Source of the DNA: Apostichopus japonicus
Lineage: Eukaryota; Echinodermata; Holothuroidea; Aspidochirotida; Stichopodidae
Assembly (NCBI RefSeq): GCF_037975245.1
Contig: NC_092579.1
Coordinates: 503,001-567,000 of the forward strand
Length of the DNA: 64,000 bases
Direction: 5' to 3'
The notes beneath the pieces are model-generated. The model ran no database searches and was not told the DNA's origin. It saw nothing but the letters and a program-made list of their open reading frames with translations. The translations under genes were made by a program, and so were the position numbers. Below are positions 11,613 through 24,695 of this stretch, piece after piece. Position 1 is the first letter of the stretch, and each line of letters starts with the position of its first letter.

Positions 11613-14600
11613 CTGTAAGTCTTTTTGAACATACTGTGTGCGTTTGGTATGATACATTCCAGGTTAGCTCTGAATATGATTTGTAGCACATTTCCATTAA
11701 TCGTGCATAAACCTGAGGAACTGTTGTGTAAAACGATTCCCCATGGTTTCTGCTATCTAATGATCATGTGAACTCACTAGATACATTGACATGTTAGCAA
11801 TTGATATACACAACTGTTTATTGCTGACAGGACAACATGACACATTGAGCGGGGTGTTATGTGAACTGTGAAGTCATATGAAAGAATCCTAGCGAGTAGT
11901 ACCATGTGAACTCACACTCATGGCAACTCATGTTATGTTGATGCTGCAAGCTCATTATGAATACATTAGTGTTGTTTCATGCTATGGCGATGTAAATTCA
12001 TTATACTGAACTGTGGTGTCATGTAATACTATGAGAATGGAACCTAAGTACATGTTTGCTGTAATATATGTCATGTTCATGTGAACTCATTAATACTGCT
12101 GTCCTCATATGATTTAATGTTGAGGTAAAAACATATCCAGTTCAGCGTTCACATTAGATTGCAGGGTTCCCGCAATTTATCTTGAGGGTCCTGCAAAAAT
12201 ATTTTCTCTTGGGGAGGGGATGGGTGGGGGAATTTCCTAATACTTCCGGCAACTTGCACCATTACTGAAGTTACAAAACTTGCCAATAACAAGCCAAATA
12301 TTTCAAAGTTTTGTTGACAATTATAAGGGGTATGTGATTGGTGAAATCTTTCCAAAAAGAAAACACCAGTTGGCTTTATTTGTGAGGCACTGCACAGTGT
12401 GTATAGGTCCCAATGGTCGACTACGTGAACTGCACTGTATCAGGCATAAGTAGGTACATCTAACTACTAACATAAATAAAACTTATTGAAACCCCCCAAA
12501 ATAAATTGATTGGGAAAATGTTAACATCCAATGCTAAACACTGGTACAGTTGATATGTTACAGTATGTCATGGTGATGTTTTAGAACACATACCATGGTG
12601 CCATGTGATGTAATGTAAGATGATCGTATTTTTCCAGGAATCTGGGGAAATTATATTGAAACCCCCCCCCCTCCTCCACCCCTAAATGTTAACTTCAAGG
12701 GTTAGTACCTACACTGAATTTTAAGGAAGGCATTTTGAGGGTCTCTCAGTGTTTGTGTGGTGCTTTGCTTTCAAATGCTTAAGTTTAGACACCTCATTAT
12801 GAAATAATATTTTGCACAAGGTCAAAATCCAATATAAAACCTTGAAGGTCCCTGGAAGCCTTAGTGTTTGTCACTAGGCCTTAGTGCAATGTGATGATTT
12901 TGCAACATGTATTACAGGCTTTATGAAATTATTCAATAATCTGGGTTGCCTTTATCTGAGAGCCATGAATAAATTAATGTTTGCATTTTAGTCTTGTTGT
13001 AAACAATGAGCCTACAGTACGTTCAAGCAGTCTCTATGATGAGAGGCCCAAAACGAAAAATTTAAATTATTCAAGGCATTCGTATAAATTTGTGCATATA
13101 TTCCAGGGAAGCTCTATAAATATGGGGACACTTTCAACCCAAGGAAGGCACAAGAAATGCAGGGACTGTCCCCTGAAATTGGGGACATCTAGTCACTTAC
13201 AGTACTCACCTTAATGTAACGTTAAGTGATCACATTATACTGTGACCCAAATCATGACTTGTTACCTAAGTGGTGCCATGTATTGTAACATTGATGTGTA
13301 ATAACTCATAATGCCGATGATGAATGACCTCTTATTCATTACAAACTTAGGAAATCATTTCAAAGATGTACAGTAAGTCCATCATATTGTAACTTTACAT
13401 CCATTCTTCAACATACTTCATAGCCCACAGGTAGGACAGCTAGTAACTACTGTATGTTTGGCAAAGTACTCTTGTCATCCCAAAAACTCTTTCCCACAGA
13501 AGATACAGTATATATGAGGCCAGCAGTACAAACACTCAATTCAATATACTGCAGTCAAAAATCACAGTGAATGAGTTGCCATGGCAACATATTTATGGTT
13601 TAAAGTTGACAAATAAAGCAAGACATATATATTGACAACATCAGGTATCTTTTGTCTTTTCCAGATGTTTCTTTCTTTTAATGATTCTACCATCCTTTTG
13701 CTATTGTTTTACCTAAACCTTATGTCCCTTAGTTCAAGGTAAGGTCAGGGAGCATTCACCCAGTATGAGGGAGAGACAAAATTTGAATTTAAATGGATTT
13801 GCACAGCTTGAAGACAACCAATCCTATCGTTGAGACAAACAGTAACTGTATGGTATCTCTCATTGCCATTTCTCTGGTACAGAGAGTACTGTTTAAGTTG
13901 CTTTAACAATCAGGAAATACTTGAGGGGGAGAGAGAAGTCTGCTTGACATTGGTCACTATCCAACTGTTCTGTGAACTTTGGCCATTATTTAATTTTTTC
14001 TTTTATAGTGTTAACCATACTCTGTAACACCAGGAAGGCAAAACATTTTCTTTTGTATTTTGGTTTCATGAGAAGAGGGACAAGAGCTGTGGTCAGGGAT
14101 GCTGCTGGGTGATGAACATATGATTTAAGAGTGATTATCACTTCTGAGAAATGTATGGGAAACATCCACTCTTTATTCAGCTACAAAAAAACATAAAAGC
14201 ATCTGGATACACAAATGGCAATATATACAAACATATTGGCTAATCAATATTTCAAGCATTTGCATACAGTATATATGCTTGTTACACACCTCAAGAAAGT
14301 GGGTCACTTAGATTTGAAAGAGCTGGTCAATAATATATAATGACCCAAGATAATAGTGGGTAATTTTGTTCATTTTTTTGGGTCCAATGGTCAAGACTTC
14401 TTCAGAAATGATAGTGTTCAGATCATCATTACTGATGGATTTATCCTGCAAATGTCTGTGTGTTACAGCTAACTGTTCATTTATCAAAGATGTCGCTCAA
14501 TCCCTACCTCACCCTATCAATACCCTGACACCATTTCATATTCATCATTACACAATCTAGTAACATATCTGATCATATATGCACCTCTACCTTTCAATCC
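11613..14600. other. no gene seen
   Basis: Contains short poly-C and poly-A tracts (for example 12,661-12,675). Open frames are under 80 codons and lack splice or protein signals. Confidence 0.5.
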
Positions 14601-14689
14601 TCCTACCTGTCTAGTTACTCATAGAGCTGGTCATGTTAATTGCATCTGACAAAGTTCTCTCTTCTCCTACTGTACCTGTCAATATCTAA

Positions 14690-17600
14690 CCTAGAGCTGG
14701 TCAAACCAATGGTATCCCCATCCCATACCTGTCTAGATACACCTGTTGTCACAGCTCTGCCTCTCTCTCTCTCTCCTCCAACCTGTCTAAACCTCACCTA
14801 GAGCTGGTCAAACCAATGGTATCCCCATCCCAAACCTGTCTAGATATACCTGTTGTCACAGCTCTGCCTCTCTCCTCCAACCTGTCTATACCTCACCTAG
14901 AGCTGGTCAAACCAATGGTATCCCCATCCCAAACCTGTCTAGATACACCTCTGATCACATCTCTGTCTCTCTCCTCCAACCTGTCTATACCTGACCTAGA
15001 GCTGGTCAAACCAATGGTATCCCCATCCCATACCTGTCTAGATATACCTGTTGTCACAGCTCTGCCCCTCTCTCTCTCCTCCAACCTGTCTATACCTAAC
15101 CTAGAGCTGGTCAAACCAATGGTATCCCCATCCCATACCTGTCTAGATACACCTGTTGTCACAGCTCTGCCTCTCTCTCTCTCTCCTCCAACCTGTCTAT
15201 ACCTAACCTAGAGCTGGTCAAACCAATGGTATCCCCATCCCATACCTGTCTAGATATACCTGTTGTCACAGCTCTGCCCCTCTCTCTCTCCTCCAACCTG
15301 TCTATACCTGACCTAGAGCTGGTCAAACCAATGGTATCCCCATCCCATACCTGTCTAGATACACCTCTGTTCACATCTCTGCCTCTCTCCTCCAACCTGT
15401 CTATACCTGACCTAGAGCTGGTCAAACCAATGGTATCCCCATCCCATACCTGTCTAGATACACCTGTTGTCACAGCTCTGCCTCTCTCTCTCTCCTCCAA
15501 CCTGTCTATACCTAACCTAGAGCTGGTCAAACCAATGGTATCCCCATCCCATACCTGTCTAGATATACCTGTTGTCACAGCTCTGCCCCTCTCTCTCTCT
15601 CCTCCAACCTGTCTATACCTGACCTAGAGCTGGTCAAACCAATGGTATCCCCATCCCATACCTGTCTAGATACACCTCTGATCACATCTCTGTCTCTCTC
15701 CTCCAACCTGTCTATACCTGACCTAGAGCTGGTCAAACCAATGGTATCCCCATCCCAAACCTGTCTAGATATACCTGTTGTCACAGCTCTGCCTCTCTCC
15801 TCCAACCTGTCTATACCTGACCTAGAGCTGGTCAAACCAATGGTATCCCCATCCCATACCTGTCTAGATATACCTGTTGTCACAGCTCTGCCCCTCTCTC
15901 TCTCCTCCAACCTGTCTATACCTAACCTAGAGCTGGTCAAACCAATGGTATCCCCATCCCATACCTGTCTAGATACACCTGTTGTCACAGCTCTGCCTCT
16001 CTCTCTCTCTCCTCCAACCTGTCTATACCTAACCTAGAGCTGGTCAAACCAATGGTATCCCCATCCCATACCTGTCTAGATATACCTGTTGTCACAGCTC
16101 TGCCCCTCTCTCTCTCCTCCAACCTGTCTATACCTGACCTAGAGCTGGTCAAACCAATGGTATCCCCATCCCATACCTGTCTAGATACACCTCTGTTCAC
16201 ATCTCTGCCTCTCTCCTCCAACCTGTCTATACCTGACCTAGAGCTGGTCAAACCAATGGTATCCCCATCCCATACCTGTCTAGATACACCTGTTGTCACA
16301 GCTCTGCCTCTCTCTCTCTCTCTCCTCCAACCTGTCTATACCTAACCTAGAGCTGGTCAAACCAATGGTATCCCCATCCCATACCTGTCTAGATATACCT
16401 GTTGTCACAGCTCTGCCCCTCTCTCTCTCTCCTCCAACCTGTCTATACCTGACCTAGAGCTGGTCAAACCAATGGTATCCCCATCCCATACCTGTCTAGA
16501 TACACCTCTGATCACATCTCTGTCTCTCTCCTCCAACCTGTCTATACCTGACCTAGAGCTGGTCAAACCAATGGTATCCCCATCCCAAACCTGTCTAGAT
16601 ATACCTGTTGTCACAGCTCTGCCTCTCTCCTCCAACCTGTCTATACCTGACCTAGAGCTGGTCAAACCAATGGTATCCCCATCCCATACCTGTCTAGATA
16701 TACTGTACCTCTGATCACATCTCTGCCTCTCTCCTCCAACCTGTCTATACCTAACCTAGAGCTGGTCAAACCAATGGTATCCCCATCCCATACCTGTCTA
16801 GATATACCTGTTGTCACATCTCTGCCCCTCTCTCTCTCCTCCAACCTGTCTATACCTAACCTAGAGCTGGTCAAACCAATGGTATCCCCATCCCATACCT
16901 GTCTAGATATACCTGTTGTCACAGCTCTGCCCCTCTCTCTCTCCTCCAACCTGTCTATACCTGACCTAGAGCTGGTCAAACCAATGGTATCCACATCCCA
17001 TACCTGTCTAGATACACCTCTGATCACATCTCTGCCTCTCTCCTCCAACCTGTCTATACCTCACCTAGAGGTAGTAAACCAATGGTATCCACATCCCATA
17101 CCTGTCTAGATATACCTCTGATCACATCTCTGCCTCTCTCCTCCAACCTGTCTATACCTGACCTAGAGCTGGTGTAACCAATGGTATCCACATCCCATAC
17201 CTGTCTAGATATACCTCTGATCACATCTCTGCCTCTCTCCTCCAACCTGTCTATACCTGACCTAGAGCTGGTGTAACCAATGGTATCCCCATCCCATACC
17301 TGTCTAGATATACCTCTGATCACATCTCTGCCTCTCTCCTCCAACCTGTCTATACCTGACCTAGAGCTGGTCAAACCAATGGTATCCCCATCCCATACCT
17401 GTCTAGATATACCTGTTGTCACATCTCTGCCTCTCTCCTCCAACCTGTCTATACCTGACCTAGAGCTGGTGTAACCAATGGTATCCCCATCCCATACCTG
17501 TCTAGATATACCTCTGATCACATCTCTGCCTCTCTCCTCCAACCTGTCTATACCTGACCTAGAGCTGGTGTAACCAATGGTATCCCCATCCCATACCTGT

Positions 17601-19415
17601 CTAGATATACCTCTGATCACATCTCTGCCTCTCTCTTCCAACCTGTCTATACCTGACCTAGAGCTGGTCAAACCAATGGTATCCCCATCCCATACCTGTC
17701 TAGATATACCTGTTGTCACATCTCTGCCTCTCTCCTCCAACCTGTCTATACCTAACCTAGAGCTGGTCAAACCAATGGTATCCACATCCCATACCTGTCT
17801 AGATATACCTCTGATCACATCTCTGCCTCTCTCCTCCAACCTGTCTATACTTGACCTAGAGCTGGTCAAACCAATGGTATCCCCATCCCATACCTGTCTA
17901 GATATACCTCTGATCACATCTCTGCCTCTCTCCTCCAACCTGTCTATACCTCACCTAGAGGTAGTAAACCAATGGTATCCCCATCCCATACCTGTCTAGA
18001 TATGCCTCTGATCACATCTCTGCCTCTCTCCTCCAACCTGTCTATACCTCACCTAGAGCTGGTCAAACCAATGGTATCCACATCCCATACCTGTCTAGAT
18101 ATACCTCTGATCACATCTCTGCCTCTCTCCTCCAACCTGTCTATACCTGACCTAGAGCTGGTGTAACCAATGGTATCCACATCCCATACCTGTCTAGATA
18201 TACCTCTGATCACATCTCTGCCTCTGTCCTCCAACCTGTCTATACCTGACCTAGAGCTGGTCAAACCAATGGTATCCCCATCCCATACCTGTCTAGATAT
18301 ACCTGTTGTCACATCTCTGCCTCTCTCCTCCAACCTGTCTATACCTGACCTAGAGCTGGTGTAACCAATGGTATCCCCATCCCATACCTGTCTAGATATA
18401 CCTCTGATCACATCTCTGCCTCTCTCCTCCAACCTGTCTATACCTGACCTAGAGCTGGTGTAACCAATGGTATCCCCATCCCATACCTGTCTAGATATAC
18501 CTCTGATCACATCTCTGCCTCTCTCTTCCAACCTGTCTATACCTGACCTAGAGCTGGTCAAACCAATGGTATCCCCATCCCATACCTGTCTAGATATACC
18601 TGTTGTCACATCTCTGCCTCTCTCCTCCAACCTGTCTATACCTAACCTAGAGCTGGTCAAACCAATGGTATCCCCATCCCATACCTGTCTAGATATACCT
18701 CTGATCACATCTCTGCCTCTCTCCTCCAACCTGTCTATACTTGACCTAGAGCTGGTCAAACCAATGGTATCCCCATCCCATACCTGTCTAGATATACCTC
18801 TGATCACATCTCTGCCTCTCTCCTCCAACCTGTCTATACCTCACCTAGAGGTAGTAAACCAATGGTATCCCCATCCCATACCTGTCTAGATATACCTCTG
18901 ATCACATCTCTGCCTCTCTCCTCCAACCTGTCTATACCTCACCTAGAGCTGGTCAAACCAATGGTATCCACATCCCATACCTGTCTAGATATACCTCTGA
19001 TCACATCTCTGCCTCTCTCCTCCAACCTGTCTATACCTGACCTAGAGCTGGTGTAACCAATGGTATCCACATCCCATACCTGTCTAGATATACCTCTGAT
19101 CACATCTCTGCCTCTCTCCTCCAACCTGTCTATACCTGACCTAGAGCTGGTCAAACCAATGGTATCCCCATCCCATACCTGTCTAGATACACCTCTGATC
19201 ACATCTCTGCCTCTCTCCTCCAACCTGTCTATACCTCACCTAGAGCTGGTCAAACCAATGGTATCCACATCCCATACCTGTCTAGATACACCTCTGATCG
19301 CATCTCTGCCTCTCTCCTCCAACCTGTCTATACCTCACCTAGAGCTGGTCAAACCAATGGTATCCACATCCCATACTGTACCTGTCTAGATACACCTGTT
19401 GTCACAGCTCTGTTT
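14690..19415. repeat. 99-bp satellite array with higher-order structure
   Basis: About 47 head-to-tail monomers of 99 bp; some are 98 or 103-105 bp because a CTCTCT tract varies. Landmarks are CCAATGGTATCCCCATCCCA, TACCTGTCTAGATATACCT and GACCTAGAGCTGGT. A degenerate lead-in starts near 14,626. Monomer subtypes differ at GTTGTCACAGCTCTG versus CTGATCACATCTCTG. Left of about 16.7 kb the pattern recurs every 826-830 bp (8 monomers). Right of about 17.1 kb it recurs every 890 bp (9 monomers, one of 98 bp with GAGGTAGTAAACC). Both strands stay open for long stretches (up to 294 codons on the minus strand) because 99 is a multiple of three; no independent coding evidence exists. Confidence 0.95.
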
Positions 19416-20084
19416 ATTTCTGTTATGAAATGGCTGCAAGGGGACCCTTGTTGACAAATACAGGGATGTAATTTAAATTCATTTCCTATCCTTGCGAGGC
19501 TTTCAATTATGTCAAACAGCTGTTCAAACACAAACTGTTTGTGGTAAACATTATATGTTGGTCTTTCAAAATAAGCCAAAACCAGAAGCATACATGTATA
19601 ACTTTACAGCATAGGCCTGCTGTGTTCACCCAATTGACACAGAGTTTCTGGATGTGACAGACCTAACACGGTAACAAACTGTGAAAAACTTCTTCAAAAA
19701 TTAGACAACCTGAAGTTGGTAGAATTTCCTTACGAATAATCCTGAAAGTTAAACTTCCTAGCAAAGAACAACAGAAGAGAGCTACTGTTAAGTTTGGTAC
19801 AAATAATATGATGCATTCTAGTTGTTATGAAATGATTATCAAGTAACAGTTAATATTCTTCTGAAAATGTACTTGCTACTGTATGATATTATTTCATTAA
19901 TTTTATTTTAGTTATTAATAACACATTATTTATGCTCAATTTTTTGTATGACAGGAGGCAATTAACTGTTATGTACATTGTCTTACAACTTTCAAACATA
20001 ATGAACTAAAATATAACACCAGCCTGCAACATTACATGTCAACAGCGCTTGTATAATAATTATAATTTTAGGTTTACAGTCTTG

Positions 20085-20434
20085 TTCAGGGCCAAGGCCC
20101 TCTCACACGACTTTTACAACTTAACCCTGGTCATTGGTAACTTGTCACACCTACACACCAAAGTGTGCACAATTCAATCAATCTCTCCTGGGGCACCACA
20201 GTGCACCACAACCACGTGTCCCCCGGGGGACTTCCCATAGGGTGCAGCCTCAAACCGGCACAAACAACTATATTTACAAGTCACCTCGCAAGTCCCCATT
20301 TATACACCTGGGTAAAGTGAGGCAATAGAGATAAAGTGCCTTGCCCAAGGACACAACGTAATGATCTGGCCAGGGGTCGAACCTGTAATCCTTATATCAC
20401 AAGTCCACTGCCTTAACCACTTGACCACAACGCC
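20085..20434 (-). mobile_element. tRNA-derived SINE
   Basis: On the minus strand the element begins GGCGTTGTGG and has an A box TGGTCAAGTGG (20,417-20,427) and a B box GGTTCGACCCC (20,373-20,383), spaced as in a tRNA gene. Next comes the phrase GTCCTTGGGCAAGGCACTTT, which is common in the bodies of metazoan tRNA SINEs. The head is not a functional tRNA: it continues into a non-tRNA body of about 280 bp. The 3' limit is uncertain and no target duplication was found. Confidence 0.75.
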
Positions 20435-20570
20435 CTCACATGTAGCATTGCATACCTTGAGGCAAACTGTAGTGGCAGGTTATTGCACTGTCACAGCTAA
20501 CAGATCACATAATCAACGAAGGAACTTTCCATGACCATAACTAAAGCCTATCACAATGTTCATATAACAG

Positions 20571-20722
20571 ATATTGCTAAGCCTAGCCTTATTTATGTAC
20601 AAAGGATTAAATTGCTACTGTTGTCAAATGATAAGACAAATGGTGGCACCACACTTGACAAAGAAAAAGACCTCATAGAGTTTGTATCAAAACAGGATCA
20701 ACTGTTGGAGATTGCATATCAG
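20571..20722 (+). CDS. isolated candidate internal exon, unknown protein
   Basis: An acceptor (CATATAACAG) precedes 152 bases that are open in one frame and end CATATCAG before GTAACT. The frame gives about 50 residues, starting IAKPSLIYVQ and ending EFVSKQDQLLEIAYQ, with mixed hydrophobic and charged composition typical of a domain. The start of the peptide is faintly like the first strand of a Tudor domain, but I cannot defend that assignment. No flanking plus-strand exon was found, so it may be a relic or part of a gene with very long introns. Confidence 0.3.
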
Positions 20723-23700
20723 GTAACTTGGAAAACTTGACTTCATGAAACTCAACCAGTAATTTGAACATTCTATATTGATTTTTCAGTACAGTAATAA
20801 CAGTTCCTTGAGTTGTAAAGATGTAAGCTACAGTTTATGGAATTTAATGCACTCGATTTATGACAGGAATTGAATGTATACATGTTGGGGCAAGTACAGT
20901 AATCATTAAGAGTACACAAAAGTGCATCATGTCACAACAATCGATGAGGTGCTCTGCATGCATGTGAAGTAATGTCACATGACATTTCTCAAGCTATGCA
21001 TTTAAGAGCCTGAGGCTAAGCATTGTATGACTGTTAACAATGACATGTCATGGGAATAGTTCATTGGCTACCAGTTCACCACTAGCATAAAGCATTTTTC
21101 TCTTTTTTATGTGCAGGAAATATGATGACCTTCAACCTTATTAGTTCTATTTATAGTCATAATACTTTACTAAGATCACATAACACAATAAATGTGTCCT
21201 TGAAGCATCCTGGTGAATAATTCTGACAAAGCAGTCTTTCTATGATCAAACTATAAATGGATTGCAGAAGTGTTCTTTACAAACTATAGCACCTATAAAA
21301 AAACACAATTAACCCACAAAATGAGAACAATGGTTATAAGAAACCTGGGAATGCGGTATAATTTCAAGTTTCAGGATTTTCCCGTATGTCTCATGATCTA
21401 TTATAATACTATACAGAAAGCAATTGTGAATGGTTAGTTACCTGCTAATTACCCCTTGTGATGCAAATGTGATCGACACTGTGGTTTCTATAACCACCAG
21501 GTCTGAATATTCTTGGAAAACATGAGTTGTTGGATTAGTTCCTCTTTCACAAGCTCTGAACACAATGACTAATTAGAGAATATGTAGTACCATTAAGCAC
21601 ATTACAATTAGTCATACTTGAAACTCTGTTTAATTAATTACAGCTCCCTAGTAATACTGTCACTATCATCTTTTCAATCATGACTGCTTTGATGCAAAGC
21701 ATTCTATGGTATACTTGATCAGGTCTACATTACTGCACCAAGGATCCAAATCTAGTTTGATATGGGAGGGGGAGGGGGGCTGGAGGGTGTGTGGGAGGAC
21801 AGTAACTCAGACCATTGTTCACTGGTGTTAAGATTGCCTTCTATGGTGACATTGTCTCTGTGTGAAATCATTGCTGTGAAAGTTATTGGGTGGCCATGCC
21901 CCTCCAGCCACCAAACAGCAACAGGGCCCTGGATACCCCCAACAGTAACTTGAGTTAACCAGAAAGCCAAAAGGCTGAACGATTCCTTGCCATACTTTCA
22001 TATGAGAAAATTTAATAGTTTAGACAGCATGCAAGATTCCAAGGTTTGACTAATGACCGATCTAACATGGATAGGGTCTCAAATAAGCTACTTTAAGGCT
22101 TCCTGATCCTTGGGTCTCTCAACTGAACTAAACTATGTTACTATCATGTGATATTAGATTTTGACCTCTATTGACCTCAAATGACCATTAGTCTTCATAA
22201 ACCCAGAATGGCTTTAGCTTTCATGATCTATGCTGACATGTTTAATACTTTCACCTGACCTCAAATGACCTTCAACAAAATGGCATATTAAGGTATTGCA
22301 GTTGTTTCATAAAAAGAAAGTGGATTTTCTCCATGTTCATAATGCAGGTAAAATCATAAGTGCAGCCAAATTGTGATTGCAATTTAGGAAATTTTAAATT
22401 GATATTAACACATAAAATCTGGGGACTGTGACATAGTCTTAAGACCGAGAGGTTCCTGTTAGAACCAGAAAAGTAGGCAAGTCTGCATATGATACTTGCC
22501 GCAAAAGGTGCAAATCCTAAATTTAACCAGTGGTCACATTGCATATGCTTCACAGAGTACTGACATTATTCTATCATTCACTAGTCTAATCATAGCTACA
22601 GTATCTCTCCTATTAGAGTTGAATCAGAGATTTAAAGCATATTATTATTATCACACAGGGTTGACTTCGTGAGAACACCAAAGCAACCTCCCATAAAACT
22701 GAAACTTTGTAACCACATGTGAAGTGATTTACTTTCTCTGAACTCCAAGTATATTAAAACAGAGCTCTTCATGAATGAAGACAAGAAAGTCGCAGGATGT
22801 ACATCAAAGTCATGAAAGAATTTGGAATTGTTGTATACAATCATAAACCTGGGTACAGTACTAGCCATGAAGACACCATGTATTTGTGTAAACTCTGTGA
22901 CTTAAAAGCCACAGAAGGTCAGTGCATTGTTTCCTGGTTTGTGTGTGGCTCATCAAACTTGTACTGACAAGAATGAAAACATGAATCCAGTTAATTATTT
23001 AATGAAACTTTTGCTATTCTCTCCAACAATAAGTCTAATTTTTATTATAAAACAAGTTTGTGCTTATCTTCTCATCAAAATTGACATATTTGTAACTAGT
23101 TATGAAGCATTGTTCAATATTAGTGTTATTAGAGCTATAATCAAATGAGAGCTATGAACAAAACTATTAAATTTACAATCATATGAGTGCTATGAACAAA
23201 ACTATTACATCTCCAATCATATGATTTCTATGAACAAAACTGTTACGATTGGAACTGAATTTTTCTTGTCATCCAAAGAGGTACAATGGAATACAACCGA
23301 ACATTCAATTATGGTCATAGTAATTTCAGCTCTGATGCTTTGCTAGTCTAGCTACATCTGCTAATAAGATGCAAGTAGACCCACAGTTGGCTGTGTATTG
23401 GTAAAAAAAAACAGAACACACACAGATTCAATACCATATAAGGCACTTGTCCCTCTGCTTTCCCCTAGCTCATACCCCTTCTGACCTCCTTTAGCTGTCC
23501 CTCTGCTTTCCCCTAGCTCATACCCCTCCTGACCTCCTTTAGCTATCTAGAGCAATGACTAAGTTCCTTGTACAGATTATGTATCTTTAAATAATTGTAT
23601 TTGTAGTTACAACCAAGGTGATGACTTCTCAGAACACATTCCCTGTTGTTCTGAATCCTGATGGTAATATTATTACACTGGATAATCCTTATTCTAATAA

Positions 23701-24695
23701 CACTTAATAAAAAAATAATGATTATCATTGTGCTTTGTTTTCAACTATTTGTGATAATATCTGGACAAAGAATCTGGTTACACAGCATAGGGCATGTTGA
23801 ATACAGAAGGTGGCGCTCTTTTGATTTATATGTACACCGTTTACAATAGACTGAATGTCCTATGGGGTTGAAGGTTATAGTACTGCTGTGGGTAATTGGA
23901 GAGGTCTCTACAGCTGATTTCATTCTCTTCTGTTAACTAGAATTAACTTAATCATATAGTCATTCTGTCAACCATGTAATAGCAACATGTACAGGAATAC
24001 TAAAGCTATTGCATCACATATTTCGGTTGAAAGCCTTTGAATTGACAGGTTTTTAAAACTTTCATCCACAGGTAAATGATTAAAACATGGTATTTTCCAA
24101 TGGAAACCATGAAACTAAACATAAAGGTAGTCTACTAAAATGGTAAATACAACAATTTCAAATGGAATTTTGGGGGAGGGGGGTGTAATCATAAACATTT
24201 AACCTATTTAAGTTTAATTGCATGAATATTGGTCATTTCCTTGCCATGTATAAAGTTCATAACTTCACATTGTTGCCATAAAAAAAAAGAAAAAAAAGTG
24301 CAAGTGTATTCAGACATTAATTTGTTTTATTATTGTAACTATTTAAATTGTAGATGTCTTGAATTTTTATATTGAAGGAAAATCTGTCTATATGTGGCAC
24401 AAAGAAGAGTGATTACTTTATAGAGAAGGCATGAAAAACAGGGTGAATTTAATTATTTGAGTCGTCTTAGAAAGCACATTTAAAAATTCAAATTAAATGC
24501 ACACCATTCCAACTAGGTGGGTCAGCTGAAATAGCAACAAGTAAGATAGGTCAATTAAGAGCAGCAATTCCGCTCTAGAAGTATAACTATGACCTCCACT
24601 TAAGACATATCCCATCTCTAGAACAAGTATAAGACTTTTGTTGTTTTCATCAAATACAAGGACTTGCTTTAAGTGATAACTTGAACAAAACCTAC
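20723..24695. other. no supported gene; small repeats
   Basis: Contains a diverged TGACCT-type repeat (22,140-22,280), three tandem units of about 39 bp sharing GCTATGAACAAAACTATTA (23,145-23,250), and a 48-bp duplication sharing CCCTCTGCTTTCCCCTAGCT (23,449-23,545). The RRM gene must have further minus-strand exons downstream of 24,696, but none could be recognised here. Confidence 0.5.

Noticed and set aside
10907-11618. Apparent multi-membrane-span proteins of 147-204 codons
   Set aside because: Three overlapping frames of one degenerate repeat; hydrophobicity follows from the CTTTCTGG-type unit.
14690-19415. CRISPR-like periodic array
   Set aside because: No unique spacers between repeats, eukaryotic context and a 99-bp unit; it is a satellite.
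20373-20434. Functional tRNA gene on the minus strand
   Set aside because: A and B boxes are present, but the sequence continues into a SINE body and the cloverleaf could not be closed convincingly.
23741-23923. Possible next exon of the RRM gene
   Set aside because: An acceptor-like site exists, but the frame after it meets a stop within 15 codons in the required phase.
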